In this document: piece by piece, positions 35,622 through 44,451 of the stretch | How positions within the stretch are numbered: the stretch's first letter is position 1 | How the letters are laid out: every line of letters begins with the position of its first letter | Assembly: GCF_022668875.1 (NCBI RefSeq) | Contig: NZ_JAKGCR010000019.1 | Span: 16,234-80,233, forward strand | Direction: 5' to 3' | DNA from: Domibacillus sp. PGB-M46 | GTDB lineage: Bacteria; Bacillota; Bacilli; Bacillales; Domibacillaceae | Length of the DNA stretch: 64,000 bases | Notes under the pieces: generated by a model | What the model saw: the letters and a program-made list of their open reading frames with translations, nothing else | Database searches by the model: none | What the model was told of the DNA's origin: nothing | Made by a program: the position numbers and the translations under genes

Positions 35622-35648
35622 TGGTTTTATTAGAAAGTAGGTTAAATA

Positions 35649-36995
35649 ATGAATAATAAATATTTAATTTTATTTACTGTTGTTATCGGCGCTTTTGTTG
35701 GAAATTTAGAAGCTGCATTGCCAAATACTGCAGTGAGTGTTATCACTCAAAGTCTTGGAACTTCTGTAGAGATTTCCACTTGGATTCTTACAATATACAC
35801 ACTATTGTTTGCGACATTCATGCCACTCTCTAGCAAAATTGGCGGGATAATCGGTAACCGCAAACTGTATATATGGAGTTTAGCGCTCTTTTCAGTTTTT
35901 TCTATTTTATGCGGACTTACATATAACTTAACATGGCTTATTATATTTAGAGCTTTTCAAGGGATTTCCATTTCTGCTTGTCTTCCATGTGCGATGGTCA
36001 TTATTTCTCAACACTTTCCTGCAAAAGAACGAGGAAAAGCGATGGGGATTTTAGGGATGGTTGTAGCCAGTTCAACAGCAATAGGTGCGCCTTTAGGGGG
36101 CATTCTGACTGACTATTTAGGCTGGCATTCAATCTTTTATATTGTTGCTCCTGTTTCTATTCTGGGTTTCCTTTTTAGTTTGTACGTTATACCGAAAGAT
36201 GAAGAACTTACAAGGAATAAAGCGTCCTTCGATCTAAAAGGAGCTATTTACTTTTCGGCATTTACAATCTTTTTAATGCTCCTTATCTCAAATGCAGGCA
36301 AGTATGGAATTTTTTCCATATCTAATGGTATTTTGGCATTGTTATGTATTGTAACCTTTGCTGCTTTTATTTTCACAGAAAAACGAGTAGATGCTCCTTT
36401 CATACCCTTGCAGTTGTTTCAAAATGTTTCTTTTAATAGCACTTCCATAAGTAGGGCGTTACAGATGGCAATGTTATATGGTTCATTATTTTTAATTCCT
36501 TTATATTGGAGTAAATTGTATAGCTTAAGTCCAAAAGAAACAGGTTTGGCGTTATTTTTACTTCCAATTACTATGATGATTGTTTCTCCAATTGTAGGTA
36601 GTTTTATTGACCGGCTCGGGAGCAAAATTTTCATGATACTTGGAATGTCTTTTACATCTCTAGGTTCTCTTGGATTGGTATTAATACCGGGATCAATTTG
36701 GAGTATAAATATGACAATTAATCTTATTCTGTTAGGGATTGGATTTGCCATGATGCAGTCATCATCAATGGCTGCGGTGACAATGGTGTTACCAAAAAAC
36801 TTGTTAAATGTCGGAGTGGGAATTTTTAATATGTTAACTTTTACTGGAGGAACTATTGGACTATCTGTCTTAAGTTCTCTAGTTGAGTATATTCACTTTA
36901 AAGGGGTTTTCTTAATTATGCTGGTTGCCGGTTTATTAGGGGCTATGCTTTCATTAAAAGTTAAAGTTTCCTCTAAAGCCGAATCTCACGCTTAA
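35649..36995 (+). CDS. MFS multidrug efflux transporter (DHA2/EmrB-QacA type)
   Basis: 448 residues with about 14 hydrophobic helices. The motif VVIGAFVGNLEAALPNTAVSVI is the DHA2 helix 1 pattern (usually with Asp; here Glu), and motif C-like GMVVASSTAIGAPLGGILTDYLGWHSIF is present. Co-transcribed with the MarR gene. Expected role: proton-driven export of drugs or lipophilic compounds. Together they form a two-gene cassette. Confidence 0.9.
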   Translation: MNNKYLILFTVVIGAFVGNLEAALPNTAVSVITQSLGTSVEISTWILTIYTLLFATFMPLSSKIGGIIGNRKLYIWSLALFSVFSILCGLTYNLTWLIIFRAFQGISISACLPCAMVIISQHFPAKERGKAMGILGMVVASSTAIGAPLGGILTDYLGWHSIFYIVAPVSILGFLFSLYVIPKDEELTRNKASFDLKGAIYFSAFTIFLMLLISNAGKYGIFSISNGILALLCIVTFAAFIFTEKRVDAPFIPLQLFQNVSFNSTSISRALQMAMLYGSLFLIPLYWSKLYSLSPKETGLALFLLPITMMIVSPIVGSFIDRLGSKIFMILGMSFTSLGSLGLVLIPGSIWSINMTINLILLGIGFAMMQSSSMAAVTMVLPKNLLNVGVGIFNMLTFTGGTIGLSVLSSLVEYIHFKGVFLIMLVAGLLGAMLSLKVKVSSKAESHA

Positions 36996-37075
36996 TGTCT
37001 TTGCTTAACGAGCTGATTCTCAAAATAGTCGTTTCCCTTTTTTATTCCCTTACAAGATTGTGAAAAATTACACTT

Positions 37076-37161
37076 GAACTATCGGGGGCAAGAGTTTAAG
37101 AACCGGCTGGAACAGCAGAGCCGGTCTTTTTTCTTCCTCAACTAAAAAAGTAGTTTAATCA
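37076..37161 (+). repeat. Array site A5 (inverted apical loop)
   Basis: GAACTATC, CAAGAGTTTAAGAA, hairpin CCGGCT-GGAACAGCAG-AGCCGG, TTCTTCCTCAACTAAA, GTTTAATCA. The loop is the reverse complement of the GCTGTTCC loop in other A sites, plus AG. Confidence 0.85.
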
Positions 37162-37251
37162 ATAAGATATAGTTATGAGTTTTAATTGATAATTCATAAT
37201 TCCACTTATGTATCCTATTTGATATGTTAAAGAAAAGAAAGGGGAATGATC

Positions 37252-37995
37252 ATGAGAATGTTTGATGCACACTTCCATATTATTGATTTTAATTTTCCGA
37301 TTATCGAAAACCAGGGATATACACCACCGAGCTATGTGGTAACAGATTATCAAAATGAAACTGCTGATTTGAATGTATTAGGCGGGGCGATTGTGTCTGG
37401 GTCTTTTCAAGGATTTGACCAGGAATACTTATTAAAGGCACTTAAACAAATGGGTCCAGCATTTTGCGGTGTGACGCAATTGCCCTTTACCGTGACGGAT
37501 GATGAAATTGTAAGCTTACATCACAATGGGGTAAGAGCATTGCGATTTAATATCAAACGAGGCGGTTCAGAGGATTTATCAAAGCTCGATTACTTTGCAA
37601 GAAGAGTTTATGATTTGGCCGGGTGGCATAGTGAACTTTATATTGATGCAAAAGAGTTGCCTGAAATTGCATCGACGATTGAAAAATTACCTGCTGTTTC
37701 AATTGACCATTTAGGATTGTCCGAAGAAGGACTAACGCATTTGTTAAAATTAGTGGATAAAGGTATACATGTAAAAGCAACAGGTTTTGGGCGTGTGGAA
37801 CTCAACGTTGAAAACGCTTTAAAATCCATATACGAAACAAATCCTGATGCACTTATGTTTGGTACAGATTTGCCGTCAACAAGAGCGAAAAGACCTTTTG
37901 AATATGAAGATATTGAATTGATTCAGCATCTGTTTGATGAAAAAGCTGCTGATAAAATCTTGTATACAAACGCTTTAAAATGGTATTTTAAATAA
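37252..37995 (+). CDS. Amidohydrolase-family (TIM-barrel) metal-dependent hydrolase
   Basis: About 247 residues. FDAHFHIIDF at the N-terminus is the HxH metal-binding start; AVSIDHLGLS and DALMFGTDLPS supply the later His and Asp. These match the amidohydrolase 2 (PF04909) group, which includes decarboxylases and lactonases. ATG 37252 with AAAGGGG upstream is preferred. One-gene cassette between A5 and the truncated site at 38050. Confidence 0.85.
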   Translation: MRMFDAHFHIIDFNFPIIENQGYTPPSYVVTDYQNETADLNVLGGAIVSGSFQGFDQEYLLKALKQMGPAFCGVTQLPFTVTDDEIVSLHHNGVRALRFNIKRGGSEDLSKLDYFARRVYDLAGWHSELYIDAKELPEIASTIEKLPAVSIDHLGLSEEGLTHLLKLVDKGIHVKATGFGRVELNVENALKSIYETNPDALMFGTDLPSTRAKRPFEYEDIELIQHLFDEKAADKILYTNALKWYFK

Positions 37996-38049
37996 TTCAG
38001 TTCCCATTAGATTAAGAATGAAATACTAAAGTGTTTGAGTACGCACACT

Positions 38050-38105
38050 TAGACTAATGGGGCTTTTGTTTAATATCTCGACTGTCTAATGGAACAAAAA
38101 CTTAT
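38050..38105 (+). repeat. Array site A''3 with deleted hairpin arm
   Basis: TTAGACTAATGGGGC, TTTTGTTTAATATCTCGACTGTC as in A'' sites, then directly TAATGGAACAAAAACTT; the second half of the hairpin and the T-rich segment are missing. Confidence 0.6.
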
Positions 38106-38132
38106 CGTGGTTACATTGGAGGGGAGATTCTA

Positions 38133-38597
38133 ATGAATATAAATCAAGTTACATTTAGGGAAGCAACAATACAAGACCTCGACAGGATTGTGTATATGCT
38201 TTCAGATGATGTTTTAGGAAGCAAAAGAGAGCTTTATAAACAGCCTTTGCCAGAAAGCTACTTAAAAGCATTTCAATCTATTAATTCTGACCCAAACAAT
38301 GAATTGATTGTGGCTTGTTATGGTGAAGAGGTAGTAGGTGTTCAACAGATTACGTTTGCTCCATACATTACTCATCAAGGAGGATGGAGAGCCACAATTG
38401 AAGGTGTTCGTACTGCATCTTTAGTACGTGGGAAAGGTGTAGGATCTATGTTAATTAGATGGGCAATTCAACGTGCCAAAGAGCGTGGATGTCATATGGT
38501 TCAACTAACAACAGATAAAAAGAGGCCCGAAGCACTTCAGTTCTATGAAAAGTTAGGTTTTAAGGCATCGCATGAAGGATTAAAATTACACCTTTAG
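38133..38597 (+). CDS. GNAT family N-acetyltransferase
   Basis: 154 residues. Motif A is RGKGVGSMLIRWAIQRAKERG, preceded by IEGVRTASLV, and the end QFYEKLGFKASHEGLKLHL is typical. GGAGGGG is about 8 bases before the ATG. Cytosolic; acceptor unknown. One-gene cassette. Confidence 0.9.
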   Translation: MNINQVTFREATIQDLDRIVYMLSDDVLGSKRELYKQPLPESYLKAFQSINSDPNNELIVACYGEEVVGVQQITFAPYITHQGGWRATIEGVRTASLVRGKGVGSMLIRWAIQRAKERGCHMVQLTTDKKRPEALQFYEKLGFKASHEGLKLHL

Positions 38598-38611
38598 AAG
38601 AAATGGTTATT

Positions 38612-38693
38612 GAACTAACGGGGGCTTGAGGTGAAAAATGGGGGTAGCTGCGGCACCTCCTTTTCTTATTGAACAAACGGTGCAGGATAGTTC
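38612..38693 (+). repeat. Array site A'3
   Basis: GAACTAAC, GGGGGCTTGAGG, GGGGGTAGCTGCGGCACCTCC hairpin with T-rich tail, right arm GGATAGTTC. Confidence 0.82.
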
Positions 38694-38742
38694 AACAAGA
38701 ATTAGGTATAATAGGGCTACAAAAAATTTAGGGAGTAGACTT

Positions 38743-38991
38743 ATGAAAAAAAATTATTTTGCAGTGACGTACGAGGTTTGTGAACACAATAATATTTATT
38801 TGGATATGAACGAATATAATATAGACTCAACTAAGGACTTGGATAAACAAATAAGGGAATTGGCAAAGGTAGATGTTGCCCCTTTGGTTAAGGTTTACGA
38901 ATCGGATACAAGTGATTTTAAAGATTTTAGACTGTACAAAGAATATAACTTCAAGGAATATGAGTGCGGGTGTGACGGAACTCAATTTTAA
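38743..38991 (+). CDS. Small hypothetical protein
   Basis: 82 residues; start at ATG 38743 with GGGAG upstream (an open frame starting at 38638 runs through the site and is unlikely). Acidic, with FAVTYEVCEHNNIYLDMNEYN and a Cys-containing end YECGCDGTQF. Family not recognised. One-gene cassette between A'3 and A6. Confidence 0.62.
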   Translation: MKKNYFAVTYEVCEHNNIYLDMNEYNIDSTKDLDKQIRELAKVDVAPLVKVYESDTSDFKDFRLYKEYNFKEYECGCDGTQF

Positions 38992-38998
38992 TATTCTT

Positions 38999-39081
38999 TA
39001 ACTAACGGGGGCAAGAGTTTAAGAACCGGCTGCTGTTCAAGCCGGTCTTTTTTCTTCCTCAATTAAAGGGTAGAATAGCTC
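38999..39081 (+). repeat. Array site A6 (canonical)
   Basis: TAACTAAC, CAAGAGTTTAAGAA, CCGGCTG-CTGTT-CAAGCCGG, CTTCCTCAATTAAAGG, GAATAGCTCC. Confidence 0.88.
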
Positions 39082-39110
39082 CATACGGAAACTGTATTAA
39101 AATCATTAAA

Positions 39111-39701
39111 TTAATCCTCCCAATAAAAAATAGCATCCATTATTAAATAATCTCCCGGTTCACGATAAAACGTTGGAATTTTCGCTTGAAAGGGCAAAAG
39201 TTTATTAATTCTTTCTACTTCTAAGAGTTCATAATCAAACTCTTTTAATGCTTGTTTCAATTTTTCCGCAATTGTTTGGAATTTCTCGCTTATATACAAT
39301 CGTTTTGGGCCATCAAGTAAGGAACCATAAGCCCCACCAACTTCTTCATTTGTTTCGATACGAATTGTTTTATATCTGTCATCTTCGCCCATTATCGCTA
39401 CAGGTGCTAAACGGCAGATGTCAATAATAATGCCTTCCGTCTTTTCCTCTCGACGACCGTACTTTTCTTCAACGACTGTCACATCTTCTTTCAGATAGCA
39501 AAAGAATTCAACAAAAGAGGCATAGCCGCTTCCAAAATGATTCCACTCAGCTTCACATATTAAATTGGGAATACGATTAATTCGATAAAATAATCGTCGT
39601 ATATGAGCTTCAATTTCTTGCTCATTATCTGTATCATATGGGAACTTGTTACCAACTATTTTCCCTGCAATTAAATCTCGTAATTGTAGATTAGAAAACA
39701 T
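39111..39701 (-). CDS. Conserved hypothetical protein, paralogue of the gene at 16225
   Basis: 196 residues starting at ATG 39701 (GGAGGG 6 bases upstream). Shares WNHFGSGYASFVEFFC, RLAPVAIMG, LPFQAKIPT and IMDAIFYWED with the plus-strand gene at 16225. No recognised family. Its minus orientation, opposite to that of its paralogue relative to the array, shows that cassettes can carry genes in either direction. Confidence 0.75.
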   Translation of the reverse strand: MFSNLQLRDLIAGKIVGNKFPYDTDNEQEIEAHIRRLFYRINRIPNLICEAEWNHFGSGYASFVEFFCYLKEDVTVVEEKYGRREEKTEGIIIDICRLAPVAIMGEDDRYKTIRIETNEEVGGAYGSLLDGPKRLYISEKFQTIAEKLKQALKEFDYELLEVERINKLLPFQAKIPTFYREPGDYLIMDAIFYWED

Positions 39702-39842
39702 ATACAACCCTCCCGACCTTCCTTCACTTGTTCTTATTTCATTTAGACTATTATTTTATAAAGACGCTGAAACCCTGTTAGGCTGTCATTTTTCTTAATG
39801 GAATCGTTACGTTTGTTTCATTTAGTATGAAGAGTTGCACCT

Positions 39843-39910
39843 AAACTAAGGGGGCTTACGTTTAAGAATGGGAGTTGTTGCGCTTATTGAACAAACGGTG
39901 CAGATTAGTG
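39843..39910 (+). repeat. Array site A'''2 (degenerate)
   Basis: AAACTAAGGGGGCTTACGTTTAAGAATGGG, short internal part, TTGAACAAACGGTGCAGATTAGTG. The central stem is largely lost. Confidence 0.65.
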
Positions 39911-39922
39911 CAAGACACTTTT

Positions 39923-40792
39923 TCATTCCCTGTTCCTATATGATAAATATTCTAAAAATCTCTTGGACGCAAGAGAAAGTGATTTTTGCTCTCTCATAGC
40001 AATACCAATATTTCTAAAAGCAGGAATTTCAAGCTCTTTCGCTATAATTTTGTGAGGAATACGCTGTAAAATCAATTCCGGTAATATACTGATTCCTAGC
40101 CCGTTTTCCACCATAGACATAATGGCATAGTCATCCCATGTTGTAAAATTAACTTGCGGTGAAATACGATGCTTCTCAAAAATTTCAGAGATTTCTGCTT
40201 TTGCTCCCTTTTCTAATAGCATAAACGGACTGTTCAGTAAGTCGTTGATTGGAAACTTTTCGCAATTAGCAAGCGGGTGATTTTGCGGAATTACTACCAG
40301 CAAACGGTCTTGCTCCAAAAAGATCGTTTCTAGTTCTGCTTTTGACGGCAGCCGCACAAATCCGAAGTCAACACGACCATTTAGAATCCAGCTTTCAATT
40401 TCTGTATAATCACCAAGCAGAAGTTCAAAATCTATCTTTGGGTAATCCTTCTTAAAAATTCTAATAATGTTAGGGAGCCAATGGGTTGCTACGCTGGAAA
40501 ATGTCCCAATACGAATCATCCCAGACTGCATATCGTGTAAGTCTTCGATCTGCGTCATTAAGATTTCATGCTCATTACAGATTCGCTTTAATTGGGGCAG
40601 TAACTTTAAGCCATCCGAGGTTAAACTGATACCGGCACGTCCTCTTTCGAAAAGGAAAACCCTCCATTCCGTTTCTAAATCGTTAATCATACGGCTGATC
40701 CCAGACTGTGTATAGTCCAATGCTTCGGCAGCTTTTGTAAAGCTGCCAAATTCTGCTACTTTGACAAATGCCATATATTTTTGGATATTCAT
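39923..40792 (-). CDS. LysR family transcriptional regulator
   Basis: 289 residues, usual LysR length. N-terminal winged helix (MAFVKVAEFGSFTKAAEALDYTQSGISRMINDLE) and C-terminal co-inducer domain (residues about 90-285). Transcribed divergently from the EamA exporter gene at 41033, so it most likely activates it. The two form a divergent pair within one cassette bounded by A'''2 and A'''3. Confidence 0.92.
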   Translation of the reverse strand: MNIQKYMAFVKVAEFGSFTKAAEALDYTQSGISRMINDLETEWRVFLFERGRAGISLTSDGLKLLPQLKRICNEHEILMTQIEDLHDMQSGMIRIGTFSSVATHWLPNIIRIFKKDYPKIDFELLLGDYTEIESWILNGRVDFGFVRLPSKAELETIFLEQDRLLVVIPQNHPLANCEKFPINDLLNSPFMLLEKGAKAEISEIFEKHRISPQVNFTTWDDYAIMSMVENGLGISILPELILQRIPHKIIAKELEIPAFRNIGIAMREQKSLSLASKRFLEYLSYRNRE

Positions 40793-40919
40793 ATCTCTTG
40801 CCCCTTACATCTGATTTCACCATACACATCATGAGAAATATTCGTTTTTGTAATACTTGTAAACATGATATGTTTTTACTATTAAAAATTCAAGTTAGGA
40901 AAGGAAAAGGTATGTAAAG

Positions 40920-41036
40920 ATGTTTTTTGTGAGTGAGATTATGGAAAAAGTACCAGACAGCTATAAGTCTCCGATACAAGAAAGGGTCTACGCAAAGCAC
41001 ATTCCGACTGTGATTGAAATGAGGAGTAGACGATGA
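40920..41036 (+). CDS. Possible 38-residue leader peptide or remnant
   Basis: ATG TTT TTT GTG... open to a TGA that overlaps the EamA start codon (ATGA). Peptide includes MEKVPDSYKSPIQERVYAKH. A GGAAAAGG is upstream. Could translationally couple to the exporter gene. No family recognised. Confidence 0.4.
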   Translation: MFFVSEIMEKVPDSYKSPIQERVYAKHIPTVIEMRSRR

Positions 41037-41926
41037 AATCTAAAATTCAGTTTATATTATCAATGATTATTTTCGGTACAATTGGTTTAGTTGTTCGATA
41101 CATTGATCTATCATCGAGCGAAAGAGCTTTACTAAGCAGTTTTCTAGGATGCTTATTTTTACTGCTAATATTCTTCATGATTAAGAAAAAAATATCATGG
41201 AATTTAGTTAAATCTAATGCTTTATTTTTGATTCTTTCAGGTATTGCATTGGGAGGAAATTGGATTTTTCTTTATCAATCGTATGACCATACGACAATTG
41301 CCAATGCAACGCTAGGTTATTACTTTGCACCTGTGTTTGTGATGATTCTTTCTCCCTTTGTACTTCGGGAACAATTATCCATTAAAAAAATTGTGTGTAT
41401 TGGTGTAGCGATCATAAGTATGTTAATGATTGTAGGAGAAGGCATGAGTGCATCCAGATCAGATGATATACTTGGACTTTCCTTTGGATTAATCGCAGCT
41501 GCATTTTATGCTGCTTTATTGCTTTTAAATAAATTTATTAAAGGTATGGGAAAGTTAGAGCTGACCATCATTCAGCTTGGAATAACCACTTTACTTCTAA
41601 TGCCATATGTTTTCCTTACTGAAGGCTTTGGTATCTTTGAAGTATCAAGTTCTTCCATTCCTTTTATTTTAATTTTAGGGATCATCAATACAGGGATTGG
41701 ATTTTGGTTATTTTTCTCCGGTATGGAAAAATTAAAAGGACAGAGTATAGCTATGCTAAGTTATGTAGATCCATTTGTAGCTATATTGATCTCTGTACTT
41801 ATCCTGCAAGAACAAATGACAATTGTTCAAATGCTTGGTGGTGTATTGCTATTAGGCGCTACATTTGTTAGTGAAATTAGATCAGTCAACTTTTCAAAAA
41901 GATTAATGAAAACACCAGCTGAATAA
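41033..41926 (+). CDS. EamA/DMT family transporter
   Basis: 297 residues with about ten membrane helices arranged as two EamA halves (IIFGTIGLVVRYIDLSSSERALLSSFLG; then LGLSFGLIAAAFYAALLLLNKFI). Drug/metabolite exporters of this group move amino acids or metabolites. GAGGAG is about 7 bases upstream of the ATG. Divergent from the LysR gene. Confidence 0.88.
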   Translation: MKSKIQFILSMIIFGTIGLVVRYIDLSSSERALLSSFLGCLFLLLIFFMIKKKISWNLVKSNALFLILSGIALGGNWIFLYQSYDHTTIANATLGYYFAPVFVMILSPFVLREQLSIKKIVCIGVAIISMLMIVGEGMSASRSDDILGLSFGLIAAAFYAALLLLNKFIKGMGKLELTIIQLGITTLLLMPYVFLTEGFGIFEVSSSSIPFILILGIINTGIGFWLFFSGMEKLKGQSIAMLSYVDPFVAILISVLILQEQMTIVQMLGGVLLLGATFVSEIRSVNFSKRLMKTPAE

Positions 41927-41978
41927 CGTTAAAAACAGTGGGAAGCATTCGTTTCCCACTATGTGAAGAATTGTACTT

Positions 41979-42058
41979 AAAGTAATGGGGGCTTATATTT
42001 AAGAACGGAAGATGCTGCGGCATCTCTTTTTTATTAAATTAAAGGGGCAGTTTAGTTA
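41979..42058 (+). repeat. Array site A'''3
   Basis: Lead TTGTACTTAAAGTAATGGGGGC, GATGC/GCATC hairpin with T-run, TTAAATTAAAGGGGCAG, right arm GTTTAGTTAAA. Confidence 0.8.
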
Positions 42059-42117
42059 AAGAAAACCTATCTAATCATTCATTTTTAGGTGATTCGCTAA
42101 TAAACTTTTTAAAATTA

Positions 42118-42161
42118 TATAAAAAAATCTATGCATTGATTTTTTGTATAAAAAAATCTAT
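42118..42161 (+). promoter_or_regulatory. Direct repeats upstream of the YheO-type regulator
   Basis: TATAAAAAAATCTAT occurs twice, at 42118-42132 and 42147-42161 (29 bp apart). Close variants occur upstream of the threonine-synthase-like gene (43254-43285). Probable regulator binding sites. Confidence 0.6.
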
Positions 42162-42196
42162 AATTGAATAGAATTTAAAAAATGAGGTAGTTATAC

Positions 42197-42847
42197 ATGG
42201 AAGAAATTAAGAAAGTATTAGAGAGTTTTATCCCTATAGCAAAATCCACTGCAAAAATGTTTGGACCAAACTGTGAAGTCGTTATTCATGATTTGATGAA
42301 CCCTCAGGCATCTGTAATGTTTACAGTAAATAACCATGTTACAGGAAGAGAAATCGGTCAATCATTTGATCACCTGGTGAAGACTGTATTACAATCAGAA
42401 GATTTTAAAGAAGATTATCTTGCAGGTTATACATTTGTAACAGAAGATAACCGTACTATTCGTTCTTCGACTTCATTAATACGTGATTCCAAGCAAAAAG
42501 TGATTGGTGCTTTCTGCATAAATTTTGATGTTGAAGCACTGAATCAAATGCAACAATTTATGAATAATTTTCTTTCTACACCAGTTGAAGTTCAAGAGAA
42601 TAAAACAAAATCAAATGATGATATTGAAAATGTTGAAGGAATAGTGGATCAATTGATTCAACAAATCATTCAAAACAGTGTTCATCCAGTCATGAAACGC
42701 CATGAAAAGATTGAATTAATAAGATTTATGGACGAAAAAGGCATTTTTTTAATGAAAGGTTCTGTTGAGAAGGTCGCATCTTTGTTAGGCATTTCCAAAG
42801 TAACAGTTTATAGTTATTTGGATGAAATCAAAAATAAATCAAGTTAA
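42197..42847 (+). CDS. YheO-like PAS-HTH transcriptional regulator
   Basis: 216 residues: YheO/PAS_6 domain (residues about 5-115, FGPNCEVVIHDL...NHVTGREIG...) and a C-terminal HTH (KGSVEKVASLLGISKVTVYSYLDEIK). Such regulators often precede RidA-type and amino acid metabolism genes. GAGGTAG lies about 9 bases before the ATG. First gene of a four-gene operon inside the array; direct repeats upstream suggest autoregulation. Confidence 0.88.
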   Translation: MEEIKKVLESFIPIAKSTAKMFGPNCEVVIHDLMNPQASVMFTVNNHVTGREIGQSFDHLVKTVLQSEDFKEDYLAGYTFVTEDNRTIRSSTSLIRDSKQKVIGAFCINFDVEALNQMQQFMNNFLSTPVEVQENKTKSNDDIENVEGIVDQLIQQIIQNSVHPVMKRHEKIELIRFMDEKGIFLMKGSVEKVASLLGISKVTVYSYLDEIKNKSS

Positions 42848-42857
42848 GGAGAATCAA

Positions 42858-43232
42858 ATGAAAAGCATTTTTGAAGTAGGAAATTTAAAATCAAATGGAC
42901 ACTATGCATTAGCAACAGTTCATCAGAACACTGTCTATGTATCAGGGCAATTTGCCATTAGTCCAGAAACCTGTGAAAAGAAATTTGGCACCATCGAAGA
43001 AGAAACACTACAAGCCCTTAAGAATGTGGAAATGATTGTAGAAGCAGCTGGAAGTAAAAAAGAACAGATTTTGCGTATGACATTGTATATTCCGGATGTG
43101 AAATTATGGGATAAAGTAGATGCTGTTTATAAGGAATTTTTCGGTGAACATAAACCAGCTCGTGCCGTTGTACCAACTAATGAATTACATTTTGGATTCA
43201 AAATTGAAATTGATGCCATTGCATATATTTAG
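42858..43232 (+). CDS. RidA family (YjgF/UK114) protein
   Basis: 124 residues of the RidA family: VSGQFAISPETCEKKFGTIEEETLQALKNVEMIVEAAGSKKEQILRMTLYIPD and PARAVVPTNELHFGFKIEIDAIAY. RidA hydrolyses reactive enamine/imine intermediates made by PLP dehydratases; the usual catalytic Arg is in ARAVVP. ATG 42858 with AAGGAG 9 bases upstream. It starts 10 bases after the regulator. Its PLP-enzyme partner could be the next gene. Confidence 0.9.
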   Translation: MKSIFEVGNLKSNGHYALATVHQNTVYVSGQFAISPETCEKKFGTIEEETLQALKNVEMIVEAAGSKKEQILRMTLYIPDVKLWDKVDAVYKEFFGEHKPARAVVPTNELHFGFKIEIDAIAYI

Positions 43233-43253
43233 TATATTTTTTTAAATATTTCG

Positions 43254-43285
43254 TATAAAAAAGTCTAATTTATATAAAAAAATAT
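43254..43285 (+). promoter_or_regulatory. Variant direct repeats before the PLP-enzyme gene
   Basis: TATAAAAAAGTCTAA at 43254-43268 and TATAAAAAAATAT at 43272-43284, related to the repeats at 42118-42161. Possible second operator of the YheO-like protein. Confidence 0.5.
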
Positions 43286-43301
43286 TTAGAAGGATTGATA
43301 A

Positions 43302-44408
43302 ATGATGGAACAATTTATTTGTAACAGTTGTGGCAAAAAGCATGATATTACACCAACTTTATGGAAATGTGAATGTGGCGGAGTATTAAACATAGTAAAA
43401 GATACCCCGAAAATTGATATTGCAGCTTGGAATAACTATCCAAACTCATTATGGCGTTATTTTGAAACCATGCCATTCGCAAAAGATTCTAAGACATGGG
43501 AATCCGTGACAATGGGTGAAGGTCAATCACCTTTAATCATTCTAGATCCTATGGAGCCAAATACGTATGTAAAAGTTGATTACATGATGCCTACATTATC
43601 CTTTAAAGATCGAGGAGCCGCTGTTTTGATGACAAAGGCAAAAGAATTAGGGGTATCAAAAGTAATTGCTGATAGTAGTGGTAATGCAGGAACGGCAATT
43701 GCAGCTTATGCAGCACGTTGTAATATTGCCTGTGATATTTATCTAAGTGATGAAACTTCACCGAAAAAGATCGCTCAAATAAAAGCCCATGGAGCAACGA
43801 TTAAAGAGATTCATGGTACAAGAGAGGACATTGCAGCTGCGGCACAAAAAGCAGTAGACGAAGAAAAAGTTTTTTACGCAAGTCACGTGTATAATCCTTA
43901 TTTTTATGAAGGAACAAAAACATATGCCTATGAAATTTATGAACAATTAAATGGTACGCCTGATGCTTTAATTATTCCGGTTGGAAACGGTACGCTTCTC
44001 CTAGGTGCGTACTATGGCTTTAAAGAGTTATTTGAAAATAGATTAATTGATAAAATACCAAAAATCGTTGCCATTCAAGCGGAGAACTGTGCACCTCTTG
44101 TGAAAGCTTACCAAACCGGAGAGGAATCAGCACAACCTGTTACGAATAGAGGTACTCTAGCGGAAGGGATAGCTATTGCTGCACCAGCCCGTTCCAAACA
44201 AATTTTAGAAGCTGTACGTAATACCAATGGTACATTTATTGATATTGAAGAAGATGAAATTCTGAGTGCACGAGCTAAACTTAGTGAGAAAGGATTTTAT
44301 GTGGAAGTGACATCAGCAGTAAACTATGCTGGCTACATCAAGTATAAAAAGGAACCAGAAGAAAAAATAATCATACCTCTTTGCGGTGCAGGTATTAAGT
44401 CAAAATAA
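43302..44408 (+). CDS. Threonine-synthase-like PLP enzyme
   Basis: 368 residues of fold-type II. An N-terminal zinc-ribbon-like segment (FICNSCGKKHDI...WKCECGG) is followed by the PLP Lys motif LSFKDRGA, ADSSGNAGTAIAAYAA, and the phosphate loop. Threonine synthase, or a related lyase acting on another O-phosphorylated or amino substrate, is plausible. GAAGGA is about 10 bases before the ATG pair (43302, 43305). Followed by an asparaginase gene in the same operon. Confidence 0.88.
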   Translation: MMEQFICNSCGKKHDITPTLWKCECGGVLNIVKDTPKIDIAAWNNYPNSLWRYFETMPFAKDSKTWESVTMGEGQSPLIILDPMEPNTYVKVDYMMPTLSFKDRGAAVLMTKAKELGVSKVIADSSGNAGTAIAAYAARCNIACDIYLSDETSPKKIAQIKAHGATIKEIHGTREDIAAAAQKAVDEEKVFYASHVYNPYFYEGTKTYAYEIYEQLNGTPDALIIPVGNGTLLLGAYYGFKELFENRLIDKIPKIVAIQAENCAPLVKAYQTGEESAQPVTNRGTLAEGIAIAAPARSKQILEAVRNTNGTFIDIEEDEILSARAKLSEKGFYVEVTSAVNYAGYIKYKKEPEEKIIIPLCGAGIKSK

Positions 44409-44451
44409 ACCCAGAAGGCCAGCTAGGTGAAAAAGATATAGGAGAGCTAAC

